Under the pieces are notes generated by a model. That model saw nothing but the letters and a program-made list of their open reading frames with translations. It had not been told where the DNA came from and ran no database searches. A stretch of 64,000 nt of DNA from Litorivita sp040371945 (lineage in GTDB: Bacteria > Pseudomonadota > Alphaproteobacteria > Rhodobacterales > Rhodobacteraceae). Made by a program: the position numbers and the translations under genes. The first letter of the stretch is position 1; each line of letters starts with the position of its first letter. Shown piece by piece: positions 1-7,805 of the stretch. The stretch is from positions 1,488,001 to 1,552,000 of the forward strand of contig NZ_BAABWS010000001.1 of NCBI RefSeq assembly GCF_040371945.1, read 5' to 3'.

Positions 1-649
1 TCGCCACATAGATGTGACGCTCTTTGCGTTTGATGATCGTGCCGAGGAACACAGCCAGATAGGCCAGCCAGACGATGGTCAGCCACAGATCAACATACCA
101 TTCGGGTTCGGCATATTCTTTCGACTGGGTCGCGCCAAGGATATAGCCCGTGGCCGCCAGAACGATAAAGAAATTGTAGCCCCAAAAGACGAACCAACCA
201 AGATTACCGCCCCAAAGCCGCGCCGCCGAGGTCCGCTGCACCACATAGAAGGACGTGCAAATCAAAGCGTTACCACCAAAGGCGAAAATCACCGCCGAGG
301 TGTGAAGGGGACGCAGTTTGCCGAAGTTCATATAGCCTTGGGCCCATTCGAAATTCAGGGCCGGAAAGGCGAGTTGGAAGGCGATGAACGTGCCGGCGAG
401 AAACCCAACAACGCCCCAAAGCGCCGTTGCAATCACGCCCGCGCGCACCACATCATCCATATAGACGGACTGATCCACCGGCACAGGGGGCTCGCCCGTG
501 CGGCGCAAAGTCCACAAAAATAGGCCACCGGCGACCAGCACAATCGTCAGTGCGTTCACCATATAGGCCAGATCGCGTGCGTAATTGGCCGCGATCATCG
601 CAAAAAGCGTGATCAAGCCAAGCACGATCAGCTTGAGATAGTTGTTCAT
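1..649 (-). CDS. ccoN: cbb3-type cytochrome c oxidase subunit I (CcoN), N-terminal part
   Basis: Partial gene running off the left edge; about 216 residues are visible. CcoN is the catalytic heme-copper subunit of the high-affinity cbb3 terminal oxidase in the inner membrane, reducing O2 to water at low oxygen. The reverse-strand translation begins MNNYLKLIVLGLITLFAMIA and has several hydrophobic helices. It carries typical CcoN stretches such as GKLRPLHTSAVIFAFGGNAL, whose histidine is the expected low-spin heme ligand, and EPEWYVDLWLTIVWLAYL. An AGGGA precedes the ATG at 649. The gene diverges from the usp gene, and two FNR boxes lie between them, which fits anaerobic activation by FnrL. 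The metal-binding centre is outside the window. Confidence 0.93.
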   Translation of the reverse strand, partial: MNNYLKLIVLGLITLFAMIAANYARDLAYMVNALTIVLVAGGLFLWTLRRTGEPPVPVDQSVYMDDVVRAGVIATALWGVVGFLAGTFIAFQLAFPALNFEWAQGYMNFGKLRPLHTSAVIFAFGGNALICTSFYVVQRTSAARLWGGNLGWFVFWGYNFFIVLAATGYILGATQSKEYAEPEWYVDLWLTIVWLAYLAVFLGTIIKRKERHIYVA

Positions 650-744
650 GTTGCGTCCCTTCGTCGGTTCCCACGCGGTTCGAATCCCATCGCATGGGCG
701 GATTTTGACTGATTGCCTTTTCGCCCGTCCCACAGCCCCCCGCT

Positions 745-758
745 TTGATCTGCATCAA
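745..758. promoter_or_regulatory. FNR box (TTGAT-N4-ATCAA), ccoN side
   Basis: TTGATCTGCATCAA is a perfect match to the FNR/FnrL consensus palindrome. Its centre is 102 bases from the ccoN start codon. If FnrL acts at the usual -41.5 position, ccoN would start transcription near base 710 with a leader of about 60 bases. The site could serve either divergent gene; orientation cannot be fixed by a palindrome. Confidence 0.85.
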
Positions 759-776
759 GACAAGCGGCGCCGTTGT

Positions 777-790
777 TTGACCCGCATCAA
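777..790. promoter_or_regulatory. FNR box (TTGAC-N4-ATCAA), usp side
   Basis: TTGACCCGCATCAA matches the FNR consensus at nine of ten defined positions. Its centre is 41.5 bases before base 825, which would give the downstream usp gene a leader of about 27 bases containing its ribosome binding site. Together with the box at 745 it allows each divergent gene to have its own FnrL site. Confidence 0.75.
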
Positions 791-851
791 GGCTGCTGCG
801 GCCGGTTGCGCCTAACCTGAGGGCACAAATGCCAATCCTGAGGAGGATCCC

Positions 852-1691
852 ATGGCCTATAAGTCAATCTTTTCCGTTTTGACGGATGAAGCCCTGATCA
901 AACCGACCCTCGATCATGCCATCGCCTTGGCGACGCGGCTGGATGCGCATGTGGACGCGCTTTGCCTTGGCGTCGATCGCAGCCAGACGGGCTATTACTA
1001 TGCGGGGGCCAGCGCCGCCGTGCTCCAAGAAACCATCTCGCGGGCGCAAACCGAGGCCGAAGCAATCGAAGCGGCGGCGCGTGCGGTCTTTGGCCCGTCG
1101 GAAATCCGCTGGAGCGCCGAAAGCGGCGTGGCGCAACTGGCCGATCTGGCGCGTCATGTGGCGACGCGGGCGCGGTTCTCGGATCTGGCGGTGCTGCCCC
1201 AACCCTACGGCACGGATCGCGGCGCCGAATTGGAACCCATCGTCGAGGCCGCGCTGTTCGAAGGCGGCGTGCCGGTTTTGGTCCTGCCCAATGATGTGGC
1301 GCCAAACCCCGCGCCCAAACGCATCCTTTTGGGCTGGAACGAAAGCTCCGAAGCCTTGGCTGCAGCCCGCGCGGCCTTGCCCTTCCTGACCCAAGCCGAG
1401 GCCGTGCATGTGGTGGTGATCGATCCGCCCACCCACGGCCCGTCGCGCTCTGATCCTGGCGGGATGCTCTCGCAATATCTATCGCGCCACGGCGTGCGCT
1501 GCGAGATTGACGTTTTGTCCAAAACCTTGCCGCGCATATCCGATGTGATCAGCCGCCACGCCGCCGACATCGACGCCGATATGATCGTCATGGGCGCTTA
1601 CGGCCATTCGCGCTTTCGCGAAGCCATCTTGGGCGGCGCGACGCGCTATATGCTCGAACAGGCCAAATTGCCGGTGCTGATGGCGCATTGA
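852..1691 (+). CDS. Universal stress protein, tandem UspA domains
   Basis: 279 residues, about twice a single Usp domain, so probably a two-domain (UspE-like) protein of the cytoplasm. The C-terminal half ends with the nucleotide-binding pattern G-x2-G-x9-G(S/T) seen as GAYGHSRFREAILGGATRYM. The N-terminal half (MAYKSIFSVLTDEALIKPTL) is a more diverged Usp fold. TGAGGAGGA lies six bases before the ATG, an excellent ribosome binding site. The gene is divergent from ccoN, with an FNR box about 62 bases upstream, and is followed by fnrL on the other strand. This fits an oxygen-limitation stress protein. The exact role of Usp proteins is usually unknown; the family call is firm. Confidence 0.9.
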   Translation: MAYKSIFSVLTDEALIKPTLDHAIALATRLDAHVDALCLGVDRSQTGYYYAGASAAVLQETISRAQTEAEAIEAAARAVFGPSEIRWSAESGVAQLADLARHVATRARFSDLAVLPQPYGTDRGAELEPIVEAALFEGGVPVLVLPNDVAPNPAPKRILLGWNESSEALAAARAALPFLTQAEAVHVVVIDPPTHGPSRSDPGGMLSQYLSRHGVRCEIDVLSKTLPRISDVISRHAADIDADMIVMGAYGHSRFREAILGGATRYMLEQAKLPVLMAH

Positions 1692-1714
1692 TCCGCGCCG
1701 CCGCACAAAACAAA

Positions 1715-1745
1715 GCCGCGCGAGGAGATCCTCGCGCGGCATTTT
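1715..1745. terminator. Hairpin terminator between usp and fnrL
   Basis: A perfect 12-base inverted repeat, GCCGCGCGAGGA / TCCTCGCGCGGC, at 1715-1740 is followed by ATTTTC and preceded by ACAAAACAAA. It can terminate the usp transcript and probably also the convergent fnrL transcript. Confidence 0.8.
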
Positions 1746-1800
1746 CTGTGCCAACTATTTCTTGTGCCAACTAGGGAGCGGCCGCCGCCCGCAGCACGCC

Positions 1801-2547
1801 TTATGCGAAGATCCCGCCATCGGCGTCATCGCCCGCTTCATCCATCAGCCGCGTGAAATCGGGGATCGTCACATGGCGCTTGCCTTCAAGCGCGATCACC
1901 CCGTCGCGTTTGAGCGCCGACATCTGGCGGCTCACCGTTTCCAAGGTCAGCCCCAGATAATCGGCCATGGCTTCGCGGGTCAGCGGCAGGTCGAACACCA
2001 CCGCACCCGTGGCTTCGCGCAAGTTCAGCGAGGCATCACGCCGCCCGATAATCGACAACAGCGAGGCGATTTTCTCGCGCGCGGTTTTGCGGCCCAAAAC
2101 AAGCATCCACTCGCGCGCCGCATCCAATTCATCAAGCGTCATTTCAAGCAACCGCTGCGCCACATGCGGCGTCGAAACCATCATCTCTTCGAAGGGTTTC
2201 TTGCGAAAACAGCACATCACCAGATCCGTCGTCGCCACCACGTCATAGGCCGATCCCTCGCGCCCGGGGCGACCGACAAAATCGGACGGCAGCAACAGGC
2301 CCACCATCTGGGTGCGCCCGTCCTCCATCGTCTGGGTCAAGGTCGCAATGCCCGAAACGACAGAGCCGACAAAATCCATCTTGTCGCCGGACCAGATCAC
2401 CGTCTGACCGGCCTCGAAACTGCGATAATATTTGATCTCTTCGAGACGCTCCAGCTCATCGGATTCGCAACGCGCACAAACCGCACGATGGCGGATCGGA
2501 CATCCGTCGCAATCGTGAGCCAAGGATTTGATCTGTTCTTTGAGCAT
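1801..2547 (-). CDS. fnrL: FnrL, oxygen-sensing Crp/Fnr-family transcription regulator
   Basis: 248 residues. Four cysteines suitable for an oxygen-labile 4Fe-4S cluster are present: C13, C16 and C24 (or C27) in the N-terminal arm and C112 or C113 in the sensory domain. The cyclic-nucleotide-like barrel spans roughly 35-150. The winged helix has a recognition helix around residues 189-212 containing ETVSRQMS, where the E-SR pattern reads TTGAT half-sites. FnrL activates ccoNOQP, hemN and other microaerobic genes in Rhodobacteraceae. It is divergent from hemN, and a perfect FNR box lies 18 bases upstream of its own ATG, so autoregulation is likely. FixK was considered, but the N-terminal cysteines argue for FNR. 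Confidence 0.95.
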   Translation of the reverse strand: MLKEQIKSLAHDCDGCPIRHRAVCARCESDELERLEEIKYYRSFEAGQTVIWSGDKMDFVGSVVSGIATLTQTMEDGRTQMVGLLLPSDFVGRPGREGSAYDVVATTDLVMCCFRKKPFEEMMVSTPHVAQRLLEMTLDELDAAREWMLVLGRKTAREKIASLLSIIGRRDASLNLREATGAVVFDLPLTREAMADYLGLTLETVSRQMSALKRDGVIALEGKRHVTIPDFTRLMDEAGDDADGGIFA

Positions 2548-2564
2548 ATGTTCTCGTCGCGCGT

Positions 2565-2578
2565 TTGATCTGTATCAA
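2565..2578. promoter_or_regulatory. FNR box between fnrL and hemN
   Basis: TTGATCTGTATCAA is a perfect FNR palindrome. Its centre is 42 bases before the hemN ATG and 24 bases before the fnrL ATG. For hemN, activation at -41.5 would put the transcription start at base 2613, one base before the start codon. For fnrL the site would overlap or lie near the start of transcription and could repress. Confidence 0.85.
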
Positions 2579-2613
2579 AGTGTTCTTGCAGGCTTGACCA
2601 TATCACCGCCGCT

Positions 2614-3969
2614 ATGGTCACACAAACCCAACTTACCCAACTGGGGCTGTTTGACGCGAAAGTGCCGCGTTACACCTCCTACCCCACCGCCCCGCATTTC
2701 AGCAATGACGTCGGGCCGGACACCTATGTGCAATGGATCAAGGCCCTGCCCGTAGATGGCGAAATCTCGCTCTATGTCCATGTGCCTTTCTGCCGTCGCC
2801 TGTGTTGGTTTTGCGCCTGCCGCACCCAAGGCACGCAAAACGATGCGCCGGTAGAGGCCTATCTCAAGACCCTGCTGAGCGAGTTGGACATGTTGGCACG
2901 GCACCTGCCCGAGGGCACGCGCCTGTCGCGGCTGCATTGGGGCGGCGGCACGCCGACCTTGCTGCAACCGCAGATGATGACCGAACTGGCGACAAAGATC
3001 GCGCAAATCGCGCCCTTTGCGCCAAACTACGAGTTTTCCGTCGAAATCGATCCCAACGAGATCGACGCGGCCCGCCTTGATGCGCTGGCCGCTGCGGGAA
3101 TGAACCGCGCCTCGATCGGGGTGCAGGATTTCGACGAGGGCATCCAGCAAAGCATCGGGCGGTTGCAAAGTTTTGACATCACCCGCGACGCCGCCGATAT
3201 GATCCGTGCGCGCGGAATTCAAAGCCTCAATGCCGATATCCTCTTTGGCCTTCCCCATCAGACCAATGAAAAGATCACCCAAAGCGTGCAAAAGCTACTG
3301 GCGCTGTCGCCGGACCGCGTGGCGCTTTATGGCTATGCCCATGTGCCGTGGATGGCCAAACGCCAACAGATGATCCCATCCGATGCGCTGCCGACCCCAC
3401 AAGAGCGGCTGGGCCTGTTCGAAACCGCCGCGCGATTGTTTGAATGGGACGGCTATGACGCCATCGGGATCGACCATTTCGCGCGTCCCGAAGACGGGCT
3501 GGCCAAGGCCGCGCGCGCGGGCAGGTTGCGCCGCAATTTCCAAGGCTACACCGATGACACCGCCGCCGCCCTCATTGGCGTTGGCGCCTCGTCGATCTCG
3601 CGTTTTGCGCAAGGGTTCGCCCAAAACGCGCCGGCCACCGGCGCGCATACAGCCAAAATCCGCGAGAACCGGTTTTCCATCAGCCGCGGTCATACCTTTA
3701 GCGCGGAGGACAAATTGCGCGGGCGGATGATCGAAGCCCTGATGTGCGATTTTGAAATCAACGCCGAGGAGCTGCGCCGTGACTTCGGCCTGTCGCACGC
3801 CGAAGTGGGCCGCCGGTTTGCCGACATCGCACGCGGCTACGATGGGCTTTTGCATGTCACGGCGGACCGCCTTGCGATCCCGCCTGATGCGCGGGCGCTG
3901 ACCCGTATGATCGCGCGCAGCATCGATGCCTACGATCTGAGCAAAGCAGGGCATAGCTCGGCGATCTGA
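2614..3969 (+). CDS. hemN: Oxygen-independent coproporphyrinogen III dehydrogenase
   Basis: 451 residues, normal for HemN. A radical-SAM enzyme of the cytoplasm that converts coproporphyrinogen III to protoporphyrinogen IX without oxygen. The N-terminal signature VPRYTSYPTAPHF is followed by the cluster motif C-x3-C-x2-C-x-C, seen as CRRLCWFCAC. WGGGTP is the SAM-binding glycine motif, and VEIDPNEID and NADILFGLPHQT are typical later blocks. The gene is divergent from fnrL with a perfect FNR box in between. No Shine-Dalgarno sequence is visible before the ATG. It ends six bases from the convergent yejF. In Rhodobacter the fnrL-linked copy is also called hemZ. Confidence 0.95.
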   Translation: MVTQTQLTQLGLFDAKVPRYTSYPTAPHFSNDVGPDTYVQWIKALPVDGEISLYVHVPFCRRLCWFCACRTQGTQNDAPVEAYLKTLLSELDMLARHLPEGTRLSRLHWGGGTPTLLQPQMMTELATKIAQIAPFAPNYEFSVEIDPNEIDAARLDALAAAGMNRASIGVQDFDEGIQQSIGRLQSFDITRDAADMIRARGIQSLNADILFGLPHQTNEKITQSVQKLLALSPDRVALYGYAHVPWMAKRQQMIPSDALPTPQERLGLFETAARLFEWDGYDAIGIDHFARPEDGLAKAARAGRLRRNFQGYTDDTAAALIGVGASSISRFAQGFAQNAPATGAHTAKIRENRFSISRGHTFSAEDKLRGRMIEALMCDFEINAEELRRDFGLSHAEVGRRFADIARGYDGLLHVTADRLAIPPDARALTRMIARSIDAYDLSKAGHSSAI

Positions 3970-3975
3970 CGCGCG

Positions 3976-5586
3976 CTATTGCCCCGTCACCGCTTCATCG
4001 GCCTTCAAATCAAGCGCCGCCGCCAAAAGCGCGCGGGTATATTCGGTTTGGGGTGCCTCGAAAATCGCGCCTGCCTCTCCCGCCTCGACCACATCGCCTT
4101 GGCGCATCACGATCATTTTGTGGCTCATGGCGCGCACCACATGCAAATCATGGCTGATGAACAGATAGGCCAGACCGTATTTCACCTGTAGATCACGCAA
4201 AAGATTGACGATCTGCACCTGCACCGTCATGTCCAGCGCCGAGGTCGGCTCGTCCAGAACCACCAGTTTCGGCCGCAAAATCATCGCGCGGGCGATGGCG
4301 ATTCTTTGGCGCTGCCCGCCGGAAAACTCATGCGGATAGCGATGCATCATCTCGGGGTCCATCCCGACCTCGACCATCACATCGGCCACCATTTGCCGCC
4401 GGTCCTTGCCCGCAGATGTGCCATGCACGCCAAGCCCCTCGGCGATGATCTGCTCGCAGGTCATGCGCGGGCTGAGCGAGCCGAACGGGTCTTGGAACAC
4501 GATCTGCATCTCGCCGCGCAGGCTGCGCAGCGCCTTGGTCGAAACCCTGCGCAAATCGCGGCCGTCGAAATTGATCGCCCCCTCGGAGGCAATGAGCCGC
4601 ATAATCGCCAGCGCCAGCGTGGTCTTGCCCGAGCCGCTTTCGCCGACGATGCCAAGGGTTTCGCCTGCGCGCACGTCGATGCTTGCGTCATTGACGGCTT
4701 TGACATGGCCGACGGTCTTTTTCAAAAAGCCCTTCTGGATCGGGAACCAGACTTTGAGATGCTCGGTTTTCGCCACCTGCGGCGCATCATCCGCCACCGG
4801 TGCGGGCCGCCCGACCGCCCGCGCCGCGAGCAGCTTTTGCGTATAGGGATGTTTGGGTGCGGCGAAAATCTCGGCCGTCGGCCCCTCTTCGACGATCTCG
4901 CCGTCCTTCATCACGCAGACGCGGTCGGCAATGCGGCGCACCACGCCCAGATCATGGGTGATGAACAACAGCCCCATGTTTTCCTCGCGTTTGAGCTCGG
5001 CCAGCAGTTCCAAAATCTGCGCCTGTATGGTCACGTCCAGCGCCGTCGTCGGCTCGTCGGCGATCAGCACATCGGGTTTGTTGGCCAAAGCCATGGCGAT
5101 CATCACCCGCTGACGTTGCCCGCCCGACAATTGGTGCGGATAGGCCCCGAGGCGGGTTTCAGGATCGCGGATGCCGACCCGCAAGAGCAATTCAATAATC
5201 CGCGCGCGCAAGGCCTCGCCGCGCAGCCCTTGGTGCAACTCAATCGATTCTGCCAATTGCTTTTCAAGCGTGTGCAGCGGGTTGAGCGAGGTCATCGGCT
5301 CTTGGAAGATAAAGGAGATATCGTTGCCGCGCACACGGCGCAAATCGCGCTCGGACGCGCCGATCATCTCGGTCCCGTCATAGGTGACCGATCCGCTGAC
5401 CTCGGCATTGCTGCCCAGCAGCGACACCGTCGAAAGCGCCGTGACCGATTTTCCCGATCCGGATTCGCCCACCAAAGCCACGGTTTCCCCGCGATCCAGC
5501 GCAAAGCTGACGCCTTTGACCGCTGCATGGGTCTTGCCGTCCTGCCGAAAGCCCACGGTCAGGTTTTTGACCTCTAGAATACTCAT
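3976..5586 (-). CDS. yejF: Peptide ABC transporter, fused double ATP-binding protein (YejF type)
   Basis: 536 residues with two complete ABC ATPase domains in tandem. Each has a Walker A (GESGSGKS near residue 40; GESGSGKTT in the second half), a signature (LSGGQRQRV; FSGGQRQRI), a Walker B (DVLIADEPTTALD; LVVLDEPTSALD) and an H-loop. The last gene of yejA-yejB-yejE-yejF, it overlaps yejE by four bases (ATGA). It powers import of oligopeptides or peptide-like compounds through YejB/YejE; in E. coli the Yej system takes up microcin C. Substrate here is inferred from family only. No terminator is seen between it and convergent hemN. Confidence 0.92.
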   Translation of the reverse strand: MSILEVKNLTVGFRQDGKTHAAVKGVSFALDRGETVALVGESGSGKSVTALSTVSLLGSNAEVSGSVTYDGTEMIGASERDLRRVRGNDISFIFQEPMTSLNPLHTLEKQLAESIELHQGLRGEALRARIIELLLRVGIRDPETRLGAYPHQLSGGQRQRVMIAMALANKPDVLIADEPTTALDVTIQAQILELLAELKREENMGLLFITHDLGVVRRIADRVCVMKDGEIVEEGPTAEIFAAPKHPYTQKLLAARAVGRPAPVADDAPQVAKTEHLKVWFPIQKGFLKKTVGHVKAVNDASIDVRAGETLGIVGESGSGKTTLALAIMRLIASEGAINFDGRDLRRVSTKALRSLRGEMQIVFQDPFGSLSPRMTCEQIIAEGLGVHGTSAGKDRRQMVADVMVEVGMDPEMMHRYPHEFSGGQRQRIAIARAMILRPKLVVLDEPTSALDMTVQVQIVNLLRDLQVKYGLAYLFISHDLHVVRAMSHKMIVMRQGDVVEAGEAGAIFEAPQTEYTRALLAAALDLKADEAVTGQ

Positions 5587-6698
5587 TGAAAGGTCTTTCG
5601 TGGGTCAAAGGCATCGCGCACGCCCTCAAAGATGAAGACCAGAAGCGAGAGCATGATAGCGAAGGCAAAAAAGGCGGTGAAGGCCAGCCACGGCGCCTCT
5701 AGGTTCTGTTTGGCTTGCAAGGTCAATTCGCCCAAAGACGGCAACGACGCCGGCAACCCGAAGCCCAGAAAATCCAGCCCTGCCAACAAGGCAATCGTTC
5801 CGGTCACGATAAAGGGCAGCATCGTCAGCGTCGCCACCATCGCATTGGGCAACATATGGCGGAACATGATCGTCGCGTTGCTGACGCCCAAGGCTTTGGC
5901 GGCACGGACATATTCGAGGTTACGCGCACGCAGGAATTCGGCGCGCACCACGCCAACCAAGAACATCCACCCGAACAGGACGGTGATAAACACCAAGAGC
6001 CAGAACCCCCTCGGCAGGATCGAGAACATGATGATGATCACGTAAATCTGCGGCGTCGAGGACCAGATTTCCATCGCCCTTTGCGTGATCAAATCCACCC
6101 AGCCGCCAAAATACCCCTGCATCGCCCCCGCGAAAATGCCGATGGCGGTCGAGATCACAGTGACGATCAAGGTGAACAGAACTGACAGCCGGAAGCCATA
6201 GATCACCCGCGCCAGAACATCGCGTTTGGTATCGTCCGTGCCGAGCAGATTTTGCCCGTTGGGCGGCAAGGGCGCGGCGCCTGGGCGGTCAACGGGGGTG
6301 TCATAGCTGTAGGGGATGGGCGGCCAGATCGACCAGCCTTTGTCGAACCCTTCGGCGGTATAAGTGCCCGCGTCGATCTCTTCCAAGATGCCGTCGGGAT
6401 CGTCTAAACACGCCTCGATCCCGCCGGAGCGGATCAGGCATTTGACCTCCGGATCGCGGTAGATCGCTTCGGTTTTGAAATCGCCGCCAAATTCCGTTTC
6501 GGGGTAAAAGTTGAAAATCGGCATGTAGTACGCGCCGCGATAATTCACCACGATCGGTTTGTCGTTGGCCAGAAACTCGGCGAACATCGACAGGCCGAAC
6601 AAAATGCTGAACAAGATCAAAGACCAATAGGCGCGCCGGTTCCGGCAAAAATTGCGCCAACGGCGGGCATTGAGCGGCGAAAGAGTGATCAAAGCCAT
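5583..6698 (-). CDS. yejE: Peptide ABC transporter permease (YejE type)
   Basis: 371 residues. Inner-membrane permease of the binding-protein-dependent family (DppC/YejE). One N-terminal transmembrane segment (SLILFSILFGLSMFAEFLA) is followed by a large periplasmic loop of about 110 residues, typical of YejE, then a cluster of five helices. The EAA-like cytoplasmic loop AKALGVSNATIMFRHMLPNA contacts the ATPase. It pairs with YejB to form the translocation pore. The stop overlaps the yejF start by four bases, and the start is six bases after the yejB stop. Confidence 0.92.
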   Translation of the reverse strand: MALITLSPLNARRWRNFCRNRRAYWSLILFSILFGLSMFAEFLANDKPIVVNYRGAYYMPIFNFYPETEFGGDFKTEAIYRDPEVKCLIRSGGIEACLDDPDGILEEIDAGTYTAEGFDKGWSIWPPIPYSYDTPVDRPGAAPLPPNGQNLLGTDDTKRDVLARVIYGFRLSVLFTLIVTVISTAIGIFAGAMQGYFGGWVDLITQRAMEIWSSTPQIYVIIIMFSILPRGFWLLVFITVLFGWMFLVGVVRAEFLRARNLEYVRAAKALGVSNATIMFRHMLPNAMVATLTMLPFIVTGTIALLAGLDFLGFGLPASLPSLGELTLQAKQNLEAPWLAFTAFFAFAIMLSLLVFIFEGVRDAFDPRKTFQ

Positions 6699-6704
6699 AT
6701 CGCC

Positions 6705-7796
6705 CTACCCTTCGCGCTTTTCAAAATCGATGCGCGGATCGACCAGCACATACATCAGGTCCGACAGGATGCCGACCACAAGGCCGATCAACCCGAAGAT
6801 AAACAGCGTGCCGAACATCACCGGATAATCGCGCGCCACGGCAGCCTCGAAGCCCAAACGGCCCAATCCGTCGAGCGAGAAAATCGTCTCGATCAACAGG
6901 CTGCCGCCAAAGAACACCCCGATAAACACCGCCGGAAATCCCGCGATCACGATGAGCATCGCGTTGCGGAACACATGGCCGTAAAGCACGCGGCTGGCGG
7001 TCAACCCCTTGGCCCGCGCGGTCATGACATATTGCTTTTTGATCTCGTCCAAAAAGCTGTTTTTGGTCAGCAAGGTCAGCGTGGCAAAGGCCGAAATCGT
7101 CGAGGCGATAACGGGCAAGGCGATGTGCCACAGGTAGTCCTTGGCTTTGCCAAAGGCGCTGAGTTGGTCAAAATTCTCGCTCGTCAGCCCGCGCAGCGGG
7201 AAGATTTGCCAATAAGACCCGCCCGCAAAAAGCACCATCAAAAGGATCGCAAACAAGAAACCAGGGATCGCATAGGCCACGATAATCAAACCCGACGTCC
7301 ATGTATCGAAGCGCGATCCGTCATGCACCGCCTTGCGAATGCCCAAGGGGATCGACACCAGATAGGCGATAATCGTCGACCAAAGGCCAAGCGTGATCGA
7401 CACGGGCATTTTTTCGAGCACCAGATCGACCACGGAAATCTTGCGAAAATAGCTCTCGCCAAAATCGAGCCGCATATAGTTCCACATCATGCCGATGAAC
7501 CGCTCAAGCGGCGGCTTATCAAGGCCGAATTGTCGCTCGAGATCGGCGATGAACTCCGCCGGAAGCCCGCGCGCGCCAAGGTATTTTTCATCGCCGCCCG
7601 CGCTGCCCATATCGGCGCCTGCGTCATTGCCGCCGCCTGCAAAGCCCTCGAACACGTCGCCTTGGCCTTGCATTTCGGCAATGATCTGCTCGACCGGACC
7701 GCCAGGGACAAATTGCACAAGCGCGAAATTGATGACCATGATCCCCAATAGCGTGGGAATGATCAGCAGCAATCGCCGTAAGATATAGGCTCCCAT
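6705..7796 (-). CDS. yejB: Peptide ABC transporter permease (YejB type)
   Basis: 363 residues. N-terminal signature MGAYILRRLLLIIPTLLGIM of DppB/YejB permeases, a long periplasmic insert (about residues 35-110) rich in Gly/Asp, then five further helices. The coupling loop is AKGLTASRVLYGHVFRNAM. It forms the heterodimeric inner-membrane channel with YejE. It lies nine bases downstream of yejA and six upstream of yejE in one transcription unit. Confidence 0.92.
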   Translation of the reverse strand: MGAYILRRLLLIIPTLLGIMVINFALVQFVPGGPVEQIIAEMQGQGDVFEGFAGGGNDAGADMGSAGGDEKYLGARGLPAEFIADLERQFGLDKPPLERFIGMMWNYMRLDFGESYFRKISVVDLVLEKMPVSITLGLWSTIIAYLVSIPLGIRKAVHDGSRFDTWTSGLIIVAYAIPGFLFAILLMVLFAGGSYWQIFPLRGLTSENFDQLSAFGKAKDYLWHIALPVIASTISAFATLTLLTKNSFLDEIKKQYVMTARAKGLTASRVLYGHVFRNAMLIVIAGFPAVFIGVFFGGSLLIETIFSLDGLGRLGFEAAVARDYPVMFGTLFIFGLIGLVVGILSDLMYVLVDPRIDFEKREG

Positions 7797-7805
7797 ACCG
7801 GCGGA

